Positions 34,690 through 47,250 of a DNA stretch of 64,000 nt are shown here, piece by piece (positions within the stretch are counted from its first letter, which is position 1; every line of letters begins with the position of its first letter). The notes below the pieces were generated by a model, which saw only the letters and a program-made list of their open reading frames with translations, did no database searches and was not told the origin of the DNA. Source of the DNA: Chrysomallon squamiferum. Lineage: Eukaryota; Mollusca; Gastropoda; Neomphalida; Peltospiridae. A program made the position numbers and the translations under genes. Where the stretch lies: NCBI GenBank assembly GCA_012295275.1, contig CM022672.1:15078625-15142624 (forward strand), given 5' to 3'.

Positions 34690-34902
34690 TTTCCCGCCAA
34701 ATACTATTTTTCGACCGGAAGATGGCGCTGTGAGCCGGGGCATTCGTTTGAAAATATTGTAAGGAATTTCTTGCTGATGACGTAATTTGTAGGCGGGGAA
34801 TCCTTTATTTGATAATCGGAAACGACACGAATATCGACTCTTGCTGACGATAAATCAGAGAAGATTTTGTGGAAAAGTAACCTACAAAGAAAAGCTACAA
34901 GG
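34690..34902 (+). promoter_or_regulatory. Promoter and non-coding first exon of the 36521 gene
   Basis: GC-richer block with many factor motifs: E2F site TTTCCCGCCAAA (34690-34701), ETS core ACCGGAAG (34714-34721) overlapping YY1-type AAGATGGCGC (34719-34728), CHR core TTTGAA (34747-34752), CRE-like TGACGTAA (34778-34785) and GGCGGGGAA (34792-34800). The first exon probably begins here and ends at 34902 before GTAAGG. The coding frame is closed by an in-frame TAA at 34813-34815 and has no ATG in this exon, so translation should start in exon 2. E2F plus CHR suggests cell-cycle control. Motif evidence only. Confidence 0.55.
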
Positions 34903-36496
34903 GTAAGGTTTTATTATTTGTAATTTAGTTAAAGTATATCTGGAGTCGGTCGTTACAAATTAAATGAACTTTAAAGCACGTATTTCTGGTTTTTAATCCA
35001 CCATAGTAAGATAGTTCGCAAGGTTCTCGTTTCGCACTTCCGCGGATAAGTTATGGCCGGCCCTCGTGAATTTTAGCGTGAAAACCACTAAACAGTTTTC
35101 TCTTCTGGATTTGTATGTATATTACCAATATATATTATAAAAGTAATACTATGAGAATATTATTTCCAGGGATACAATTGCTACGTTAATTTACCACATA
35201 TATTTCGCAATTCCTGTCAGTGTCAACAAAATGGTGGCAATGAATTAGCTCGTGAGGCATTGTTGGGAGACGAGAGATCTTTTTCGCGAATTTTACAGTA
35301 ATATATATTTTTTATTACGTCATTAATTATTGAAGAGGAATATAATCTTTAAACTTTTTAATTTTAAATTTTTTAAATTTACCAAATAGGAATTATTTCC
35401 CGAAATAATTCGTAAAAGGGTAGTGCACAAGAAAATCGGACGATATGACGGATATCATGTAGGGCGTGTTGTCTACCACAACAGCAAAAGGCAACATGTT
35501 TTAAAGACGATGCTGCTTTTGAATGTAGATATAGTAGAAAATAAAACATTGTCATTAAATTTTACATTTAGTTTTTTGTTTGTATATAAGAAAACATAAA
35601 GACATTTAGTATGTTCAAAGCTAGCTCATAAATGATAATATTCATCAGAATAGTGTGATACATTCAGGCTGTGTTACATTTATATGTTTCATTAAACTTA
35701 CAAATGCTAAAGTGTATTAATTCTTTTATTTGTGGTTTGTTACACTTGAAATTGATTATGTAAAGCATTTTCTTCATAGGAATATATACTACAAGTGCAT
35801 ATACAGTTTAATTTATTCAGAGGCATAGACTTTTAGCAGCATATACTTTACTTCGAGAAAGAAATAACTACATGTTAAATTTCAGTATTCATATAGTAAT
35901 TGTTTCAGCATAAGAAATTAATTATATTTGAAAAGGTATTTATTTGAAAGTGTGTAGATAGATAGAAAGATTGAATAAAAAATAAAAAAGCCATATTTTA
36001 TATAGATATAAACTTATTATAAGATTTAAAAAAAAAATAATAGAAGGAAACAACAGACATGTTTATTAAGATCAGAAAATGTTGAGAACTTACTCTATTA
36101 AATTTTTTGGTTAATTATTAACATGAAAATTATAATTAGTGCAAATATTTTGTATAATGAAATTATATTGCTTGCCTCAAATGGATTTTATACTTTAAAA
36201 AGTCAAATGTATTTGTATAAGTTATGTTTTGATTATTAATATTATTATTTTCTCAAATCTTATCATTTTTATACCGATTTTTGTTAAATAATTCAAATTT
36301 TACCATGAATGATTGAAATAAGCATAGTTTTCATAAGTTATTGGCAATGATTTTGCTACAAGCTTCAGGAGACTCCGTCACCTCCATGAAATCTTAAAAA
36401 AATTAAGTTGCCTTGATGAACCCATGGCAACACTTTAAAAAAATTAAAAAAAACATTTTCTCCCGGTTAATAGTAAATACATTTTTTTAATTTCAG
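34903..36496 (+). other. Intron 1 of the 36521 gene
   Basis: Runs from the GTAAGG donor at 34903 to TTTCAG at 36496. The first 400 bases are GC-richer (GGCCGGCCC near 35055) and could extend the promoter; the rest is AT-rich without repeats of note. Confidence 0.5.
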
Positions 36497-36520
36497 AGAC
36501 AGATTCAAGTTACTCAAGAT

Positions 36521-36851
36521 ATGCCAGTAGCACCATCTCAGAAAGAACCTTCAATTGTACGCTATCGTCGCCTTTTGTCGAAATCCCCCACCTTCCATTT
36601 GACATCATCAGGAGTAAATGAGGACAATCTATGTGTTGCAGACTCAGGTACTGTGTTAATTCCTGACAATCACAATCAGAACATAACTGATGCTTCTATG
36701 TTGGACCAGCAAGGACAATACATTAGCACTCGCAGTCCACCCATATTAAATCTTAGTCCGAATCTCAGCCCGACAGAACCACAGAGAACATCACCTTTCT
36801 ATGACCTCAGAGAAAGTACTAGAAGACGAGGCCAACAAGGTAAAGTTTTTA

Positions 36852-36894
<43 letters not shown>

Positions 36895-39800
36895 TGAATT
36901 TAAAATGTTAGGGATTAAAAAATATTTGCATATTGTGAAATAATAAAACTTGTTCATTGGATATGAACCATTGATACAAAAAGCAGAATTATTTTATGTT
37001 CTGGAATGAATTGGCATTTGTGAATTTTGTATAAGTATGTCATAGGATCAATGCAAAGACCACTGTTCATTAAAACTGGGAAGAAATGTTTCATTGTCAT
37101 CCAGTGATTTAAAAAAAAAAAAAATTTGTTTGTTTAAATATTACAAAATTTTAAGTGTTTCTTTAGTCTTCTGATTGTTGAAACTATAAAAGCATTGAAT
37201 CCAGTCTTTTAATTGTTTATGATTATTAGCTTGAATAGAAATATATTTATAGAACTTTGTCCTTAAAGCAAATACGTTAACACGTATTATATAAATATGG
37301 ATACATTTATCTAACAGATTTTTTCAACAAAAGAAACAACCGTGTTTTATCAACTGTTTCCATTATCACAGTCAAATAAGTCTGCAGCATAGGGATAACC
37401 TAAATACAAACTTATTTATCAATGAAACTGGAACATAGCTGTTATTTAGTACTTAATGTCTAGCACCAGTATCTTTTTTCTTTTTAATGGGACTAGAATA
37501 ATAGTTTTCTTTTACCTTCTTTCACATAGATGTTTATTAAATTTATTGGTTAATTTCTACAGAACTGAGAAAATGTTTATTAATATGATGATTAAGAAAC
37601 AATGACAAAAAAAAAAGACATTCCAAAAAACTTCATTATCTTGGTATTAGTTCTGTAAACATATTGTGTCATGTGACCATCAGTGGTGAATTGTTAAGGG
37701 TGTCATCCCATTTGGTCAGATTCCCAGTTGATCAAAATACCTGATTACCTCTGTATGCAACAAACATGACCTTTTCATGTTCATAAAAGTTTTGATTATA
37801 GACGGACAATGGTTTATTTACCAATGTACATAAATCTGATTATTTGTTTATGTAATGAACATGGCCTCTTCACAGTTTTTTTTTTATAGTTTTTCCGTAG
37901 CTTTTTGTTAAAAAATCTCTATATACAAACTTTCATTAGAGATGGACAGTAGTGTATTTCCAATACATGTTTTCCGTGGCTTCTTGAGTATATTGAAAAA
38001 CAAAAAAAATCACACTTACCATTCCAAGAATGGCTGTTTTAAGCAAAATAGAATTAGATGGTTATACGTACAGTTGAAATTGTGTTAATGAAGAAACCAC
38101 ATACTGGAGATGAACCAAACAACCCTGTGTTAGCAAGATCCTACAGTTGATGGTTTTGTCAGAAACAGCTTTGGTCGTGACCATACTCTGAGTAATGAAC
38201 CTACTGTCAAGTTTGTTAGTATAATGAGAAAGAGAGCAGTACCTAGAGTTGTTGAATTCAACAATTGCAGAGTGATGACATGGGTGGATGATGACACAAT
38301 ATTTCCTCTTTGCATGTGGAATCACTTCACCGTTGCTGTCCCAAAAACAAACATCTGGGAGGTTTCTATTCGTGACTCAACAGGCTGCTTCCTCATCCAC
38401 ACGATCAAGGAGATAGAGATGTGCAAAAGAGCAAAGTTGGTGCATCTGAATGCTGCAGCTGTACCACCACAATAGTCAGTTGTTTCAAGTAGCAACTCAC
38501 TAATGAAGACACCTCTGCAGTACATGGACTCTATTGGTTACCTCATGAAGCTGCAGTGATTGCTTTTTGTGAAATTATTTTGTTTTAGACGAATACCCTC
38601 TTTTTTTGTTATTTATAGACATTCACTACATTCAGTACATGGATTATTTTCATATTTGTCATATTTGTATACTTTATGCAATAAGTGACATCCATACCAT
38701 CTCTACAATAATAATCGGTTTCCAAATAATCTGGAACAGCTCATTATAATGACTGAGGTAACAACATGTTGTTGTTTTAGCAGTTCAACCAACTGGGAAT
38801 TTGACCAAATGGGAATATGCCTTGTTAAGCATCAACAATTCAGTTTGGGTTAAACTTGAACCATCTTGAGAAATCTTACTTCTGTTGAACAAATCTTGAT
38901 ATATATATACTTTGAACTTAACATATAAAGAAGAAAATATATTAGTAAGGATTTAAAACAAAATAAAACATCCACAACAAAAATAGCCCCACAAAAACAA
39001 AGCAAGTGACTTGGTCCGTCAATTGTCAACTTCTAAACTGACATTGTTTGAAAGTCATATATTCCTTTTTGACAGTTTATATATTATTATATTTTATCCC
39101 AGTATAAATATTAATTCAGTAAACATCATATATGAACATGATTACTAACAATGTGTGTGTGTGTGGGATAATTGTCAGGAAATGCATTGTGATTCTCTTT
39201 TAAATAAGAAAACCCCCAAAGGATCAGGCATTAAGAGGTTCTTTCCCATTATGTGCAGATTTGGAAAAAATGCATGAATAGTCCATTTTTTTTTAAACGT
39301 ACATATATGTATGAGAGAGAGATACCACAAAATTGAAAACAATATTTTTAGCACAAATTTTTATCAAAACTGCAGGAAGCTTGCTGTGTGGCCAAATTTT
39401 AAACTGGTGTTCACCTACATATAGATAAATCTCAAGACAAAATCCTGCCCTATTTAAAGTTTGACCTCTTTTTAACTAATCATCTGCTATAACAAGGAAA
39501 TGGAATACGAATATGAACAAACAGTTAAATGTACTCATTGCTTTCCTGTAGCTAAACTGCACTGCACTAAACAACCCTAGGCTCATTTAGTGTAGTACTT
39601 TTTCCCATATTCTCCTGTCATGCGATTTTTCATTATTCTTAATGTGGGCAGGTCAGACCCACTTGTCATTAGTTTTGTTTATGAGATTTGCACTGAGTTT
39701 AGAAAAAAACAAAACAATAACCGTTAAATTGGGATATAGTCGTCATCATCATTATTCACACATATAAGTTGACCAGGTAATTTGACACAAGTTCGGTAGA

Positions 39801-40042
39801 CTAGGGTATATCACATTCATCAAGGTGAGTTGAAATTTTGGAAGCATATCTGGATATTTTCAATATTAATATTATTTTTCAATAATTATCTTAGCTTTTT
39901 ACTTAGGATTAAAAAAAAAAAAAAAAAAAACAGTTGTTATAAAAAGTAGTATCCAGTATAGTTTAAAAACACATACTGTAAATACGACTTAGGTAGTTTT
40001 ATGTTTTTGCTTTATGGTGATCGTGAGTGCTATTCTTTCACC

Positions 40043-40120
<78 letters not shown>

Positions 40121-42541
40121 AAAGAGAAAGTATGCTGTTCCTTTGGAAGGATTTGAGCCTAGTACTTCTTAAATTGTGACATTCCTTCATGATTGTTAGA
40201 AAACTACTAATATTGTTATAAGTTACAAGTACTTTGAATGGTCTGTGAAGCTGTTTACCAAAAAGGTTACACGCACTGTTATCTGCATTTAAAAGTACAT
40301 GCCTCTAGATTTCACCCAGCAGTGTTTTTGTTTTACAGTCAACTTCTGATTAGTAATGTAACAGTTGAACTAGAAATGTAGGTTATTATTTTTTTTAAAT
40401 ATTAATAGGAAAATCTTTTATAATATTATAATATGTATGTATTATATCATATGAATGTGATTAACAGTCATAGATTTATTGATTCTGAGTGAAAATTTGC
40501 CTTTATTTTTAAATTTCTGTTTCTTATTTTTACAATATTTTCTTATTTAAGTCAATGGTTACCAAAGGTTTAATTTCTTGTTTTCTGATCCCCCCCCCAT
40601 TTTTGAAATAAATAGTAATATAAAATAAAATTAGAAATACACATGTATTATATATGTATGCATTTCCCTGTGTATTCTTGATAAACCTGTCATTAGAGCA
40701 CTGGCTGGAATATATAACACAACTTTTTCTCATGAACATGTAACTGGTTTGCCAGTTTTGGAAGCAGTAGTATATACTGCCATTTTAATACTGAAGAAAA
40801 AAACACATGTGAAAACCCAACCGGTTTAACATTCAGAACGTTAAGCGCAGTGTGCTTACTTTAACCCAGTGGTGTTATTTCCAAGCTGTGACTGTCGCCT
40901 TGTTCATAGTACTTGTCTGCAGCTGGCTTTGTGCACCAGTGTGGAGGTTTTCCCAAACACATTCAACATTCAACAGCCAGCAGGCTGGTTGGAAAACCCA
41001 CATGTTATTGTACGATGTAGTTTTATCCAACACTAGCAGAATTTTCTATGCTTTTCTCTTCAACAAAATAAACAGCTTGGGCAGGCTAGGTTTTATAGGT
41101 TACAGTGTGTTTCTGTGTATATTGTATAGCCAGCCATACAGGCAGATTTGGAACACTGGCATTCAGTTAAACATTTTTATTTATTTAAAAAAAAAATTAA
41201 ATTTATTTTTTAAATGAAATAAAAAAGAAGTGAAAGAAAATTTAGTATATGCTGTTATCTAGAAAAAACATTTTGTTAAAAGCTGATGTCATTTGTGTTA
41301 AAAAATAAAAATAAAATTACTGAATTAGTGGCATCAGATTAATGATTCATGTGCAGTTACTATGCTTGGATTTTAAAAATATATATTAATAAGTAAAATG
41401 AATGTACACTACGTTTAAAGATGTGTTTTTATAAATCAGTAATTTTGAATTGCAGTATGTTTTCATTTGGCAGTCAGACATTTATATACTAATTATAATA
41501 CTTCAGACATACACTGATCTTTACAATACAAATTTTATCTATATTACAAAATCATTTTTTATTTTAATTTTTTTTATTAATGTTTTTGTTATTTTATTTC
41601 CTTTAATATTTGTAAAAATATGTTTAAAATTATTATGTGAAAGATAAACTCAGTGGCATCACACATGGTCTACTCTTTCCAATAGCAAGAATCTTTCTTT
41701 GTTTATGCATCTTCCCATAGGCAGGAAAGATAATACATTGGCTGAAACTTGACTGGATAAAGAACTGCATAACAGACTAATCTATAAAGTTAGTTTTAAT
41801 TTTAATAATGTTAAAAATGGCTTCAGCTCAGTGACCTAACTTTTGATATATTCAGTAGATACTTTTAATGAGTTACATTTTTGTTTTTTTACCTTACACA
41901 TATGCTCCAGTCACTGAATTTGAGGCAATTAGTTTTATTTTAATGTGATAAAATGAGAGAAATATATGTCAGCAGAAATAAAAAAAAGTGTTACAATGAA
42001 ATGCCTGAATTTAAATAGATCAAACATATGCAGATATTTTAACAGGGAAGAAATAAAAAAACAAAGAACTCAAAAATATTTCACATCATAAAATGAATTT
42101 AAAGAGAAATAAATGAATTGAAAGAAGTACAAACTGGTACTTTAAAAACAGGAAAACATTCCTTTTTGTTTAATAGAGAAGAAACTGAAAGAAAGAAGAA
42201 TTGATTTTGATGGATTTTTATATCTCCTTTTATTCCATTTTAACACACACTGCCAATGGGGCCTGTAGCAAAATGTTACTCAGTTTCCATAGAGACAGTA
42301 TTGGCTTTGGTTGTAGCCAAGCCTTGTGGCTGCCAAGTGAAATTCATATTTGCCAGCTGATAAGACATACTGGTAGTGGTTCCAAGCTAAAATCAGACTC
42401 TTGGCTCTCTAGAACACTGAGAAAATTATCATTATCCAAACAATTAAAACTAATAGCATACAGACTAATTAAAAATCAATCTACAATTCTCTATGCTAAT
42501 TTGTAGGTGCAGTTAGACTGAGTCAAAAATAACTTGTCATT

Positions 42542-42607
<66 letters not shown>

Positions 42608-44095
42608 TGTGTATGTGTATAGGTGTGTGCATGTGTGTTGGTTTTCAGTTGCTTATATTTGGTTTCTAAACTGAGATGAGGGGCTCTTTACTTTGTTTCT
42701 TTGTGTTCAGTACATTCATAAAATGTTAACTGATATTTACTTATTTAAATGTGAAGGATTTGATTTCAGGTTAGAAGATATATATCCCAAGTGTTTTGAG
42801 AATAATAAAAGTTTACATACTGTTTTATGAACTAAAATATTAATATGCACACACATACACAAATACACCTACTACTCATATAACACATGCAGTGATATAC
42901 ATATAATGCATATTATGCACCAGTTCAAACATAGTTATCAAATAAAAATGCTGGAGTTTCACCTTTTAAAAAAAACACTTTATGATATTATTTATTTATT
43001 TATTTATTTATTTTGATTATGGGATAGAGTAAATCTTTTTAATACCAATACACTTTGTATTAATATTCAGTTAACCACTGATTAAAAAAATTAATTTCAT
43101 AAATCATTTTAATTTGAAATCCAAATACATACACACAAAATTTAAGCTTTCTTTTATCAGTTATCAGCTGTCACCCATCTATAAGTTAATCACCATATTT
43201 ACAGGATTCAGGATGTTGGTTGATCACAGGTTTTCCAGATGACTTTTCAACAGCTACCTTCTTTGTACCTTTTTTCTCATTCTAAGTCGTGGCTGTGGCC
43301 ACAAATTGATGCTTTAATTATCCAGGTTGTGACCATTGCTGAAGCTGTATGCTTTTATTACCCAGCCTGACACTCAGCACCTGACCACTGACCACTCCTT
43401 TAGAGGGGATCAGTGATCTGGCCCAGTTTGATGTCCTGCCATGGTATGGGAACTTTACAACTCTTAATTCAGCAGATTTTGGTTTATAAAAAACAATAAA
43501 ATAAAGATGTTGCAACAGTTTGCAAACTGTTTGGTTTGTAATCATTTTCATCATTAGGTTGATATAACTGTTTATGTTTTTTCTTCACAGTTTATGGTCC
43601 TAATTTGGTTTTATTTTCATTTATTTTTCCTAATTTCATTTTATTTTCATTTATTTTTCTTTCTTAAGAGTCTTCCATATCTGGAGCAATCAAATACCAG
43701 GTTGACCTTTATCCCATTTGAAATTCCTTATTCATGTGTTTATCCCTGATCAGTAACAAATGTAGAAATAGAAAACCATTTTGGAAGTATAATATGAAAT
43801 TTAAAAAAATAAACAAAAGCAATTCTATAGCTCTGCATTATGAAAAATTTCAAGAAAAACAAAATAATAATAAATAAAAGTTTCTTGAACAGAGTTTATA
43901 GATATATAAACATTTATTGTCAAACTGCATATCACTGAGAGTAAATGCAGATGGTGCATGAATATAGGATGTATTACACACGGTATTTCATTTGTTACCT
44001 GGCATAGTTTAAATCATTAATTTATTACTCTTATTACTGTTTTTGTCTGGCTGTTCAGAACCTTTACTTCATTTTTTTTGAAATCTCAAAGCATG

Positions 44096-44130
<35 letters not shown>

Positions 44131-45282
44131 CACATGGACAGAGAGAGAAAAAAAATTATATAAAACATGGCTTTGCCATTCATTTAGTTAAATACGGTAT
44201 CTGTAAAAATAGTGTATATTGAACTTTTATCTAGAAAAGTAGGATATTAACAAAAACATGACTGATTTTTTTATACATTTATTTAGATAAGTATAGTATT
44301 TGTACAAATGAGTTTGCTGAGAATTTGCTGTTAATTTTTATACATTCATTTAGATAAATATAGTGTGTATAATGACTATACTCAGAGCATTACTGTCTAC
44401 ATGAGTTGTGATAAGAACGTGGATTATAATTCTACAGCATTTGGTAGATAAAAATGGCTTTGATATGAAAACAGATGTATATATTATGAATGCATTTGTG
44501 AAGATTAACATGGCATCTAAAAACAGCTTTGCTATCAATAGAACATATATAAAATAACTTTAATGATAACATGGACCATTTATTTAATTTTAATATGGTG
44601 TCTTTGAAATTAATTTACTGAAATCAGATCACATTTATTAAATTATGCAAGGTATCTGCATGCAAAAGTTGTAAAAAAGATACAACAGTAATGTTGAATT
44701 TATAGTGTGTTTACTATGTTAAATACAGTACCCAGCAAAAATGGCTGTGCTGTTAACAAAACTGTGTTACTGGTCTGGTAACAAATGTTGATTCTGTTAG
44801 CTGGGCTGTCTGCCAGAACTAGTGATAACACTTGGTGCTTGTTGATGTATTTTATTTAATGTCACAGCCAGGCTGGTCCCTTGCACTTCTTTGGATGAAT
44901 TTTACTTCATGGGGTACGTCATCATTTATGAGTTTTCCAGAACACCTTATGGATTGTTTTATGACAGTTCTTACATTCATTTACATTTTCAAATATTGTT
45001 AGATGTAGAAAATATGTCAGTGACAGAAAATTCTATAAAAACACGTATGTTATTGTGTAATCAATAGTCAGGGGAAAAAAAATTGCACACCTAACTTTAA
45101 TTTATATTACGATATTGTTTTATGTAAAGGTTTTCAGTTGTTACTCGGAGGGAATACATTTTTAAATATGTTTTAGATAATTATTATTATCAGTCCAAGT
45201 AAAACTGATTAAAATGTTTGTTTGAATTTAAATGAATATTTAATCAATGTTCAGTACATTTTATTGTTAAAACAATATCGGA

Positions 45283-45318
<36 letters not shown>

Positions 45319-47189
45319 GAGGATGCTACAAAAAAAACTCAGTGCAGCCATTATAGCTTGTACAACTCTTATTAATTAGCAACAAGAAATCACCTTCTCA
45401 TAGACAGGGGAACGTATATCAATTACAATAGGTCTAGTGACACTTCTTAAATAACCAACTGCAGGTGCTGAGAAGTATTGATCTCATGACTCACCACTCC
45501 TTAGCCAAGCACTTTAAGTTACAGTCCATTCTGAGTTATTTTAAACAGAAATTTTAAATAGTTTTCTTCACCCACCACAATATCTTTCACTGTATATAAC
45601 TGTAACATCTGTTTCCCATTTCTTGATTTTATTCCACTGTATAATCTTTTTTTTTTTTTTGTAAATAGCTTTCTTGTTGAGTTCAAATTATTTAAATTAA
45701 ATATTAGACATAATATTAATAGTTACTAACATATAGATAAAAGTTTTAAAATTGTTCTTAATCTTCATATATCGAATATGAAATAAAACAGCTACATAAA
45801 CAATGGTGTAAACAGACACAAACACAAAATACACTTGACAACATAGCCATAAACATATACAACATACACACAATAAAAAATTTAATAACACTAAATTTAA
45901 TTGTAAAATTGTTGAATTATTTTATACCATACCCCCCAAAAAAACAAAAACAAAAACAAAAAACAATTGAATAATAATAATTTTCATTTGCTGATTTAAT
46001 GTTTTTAAGATTGAAAACTAAAACTAAAAGCTGTTTTTAACAGGCTGCATGTGTATAGTATTTTTAACTACACCGAACGTCTGATAAAAGTGGGTTGACA
46101 GTAAGACGGAATTTTCGATCTTGCCTATCCTTGGAATGTAGCCAGTAGCACGGTCATATAGAATTCACCAGGCTAGCTGCTTTCATTGCAGCTTCAACAC
46201 ACTGGGAGACAGTGTCCTTGTATACTGCTGTAAAAAAATTATTTCCTTTAATGCCGTCATTGGAGGACACTAATTAATATTCCATATTGGCTGTTTAATA
46301 GTTGTTTGACATTACCAAAGCCTATTGATTTATTGAATGTCAAATGTTTTTGTCATGACACTGCAAGAGTTTTGGTTGTTTAATGTGGGTTTTTTCAGTG
46401 ACACTACTAGAGCATGTTGATCTTTTGAACATCAAACATTTGTTTAAACTAAGCATTGTTGAATTATTGAATGTAAACATTTGTTTTATTTAACTGTTAA
46501 AGCATTTTAATTGTTTTTTTTTTGTTTTTTTTGTATACAAATATTTATTTCATTTTAGCAGTGTTCAATGACATCACTAGAGCATATTGATTAATCTTCC
46601 ATTACTGGCTGCTTAATGTCAGAAATTTATTTAATGTCACCACTTGATTTAATCATTTGTTCATGCTGTATCGAATACTTGTGTAACAAATTCACCATAG
46701 CTTATTAATCTGGATGTCAAACATTTAACTGGCACCATTAAAACATTGATATTTTAATAAGAAAAAAACCCATTTGAAGATCTGATTATATAGTTTTGTT
46801 TTTATTGAAATGAAAATTAGAAAATGAATTATATAAATTAACATTTTTATTCATTAAATTAGTATTATTTTGTTAATATTATATTTTCTTTTTAAATGTA
46901 TGGAATATTTTATTAAATTTTCAGATACATCTGAGATCTAATTAACATTTAAAATCATTCTTGAACAATTAAGACAAATTAAAATCCTTATTGTCAGTTG
47001 CTTAGAAGAATTAATATTGAAATTCAAACATTTGCAAGAATTCTGCAAAGATAGATCCCCAAAACAACCCATAATATTTTGATTTATAACTGTCAAACAT
47101 AATTTAATGAATCTTAAATAGGTATTTTATTTTTCATTGGTGATACAGATGTTGCTTTATTACATCTTATTTTAATCTTTGTGAGTGTG

Positions 47190-47250
<61 letters not shown>

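Larger units (their letters stand above)
37699..38821 (+). mobile_element. Mutator-like (MULE) DNA transposon remnant, 1123 bp
   Basis: Terminal inverted repeats of about 38 bp at 37699-37736 and 38784-38821 align without gaps at about 30 of 38 positions (shared CCCATTTGGTCA and ATTCCCAGTTG). The direct repeat TTGTTAAG flanks the element at 37691-37698 and 38822-38829, with one further base on each side possibly part of a degraded 9-bp duplication. The interior holds a transposase C-terminal remnant in plus orientation and two diverged copies of a roughly 95-bp block in the left part (TGATTACCTCTGTATGCAA and TGATTATTTGTTTATGTAA). TIR, duplication length and the WN motif fit MULE; hAT or Merlin would be alternatives on duplication length alone. 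Confidence 0.8.
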
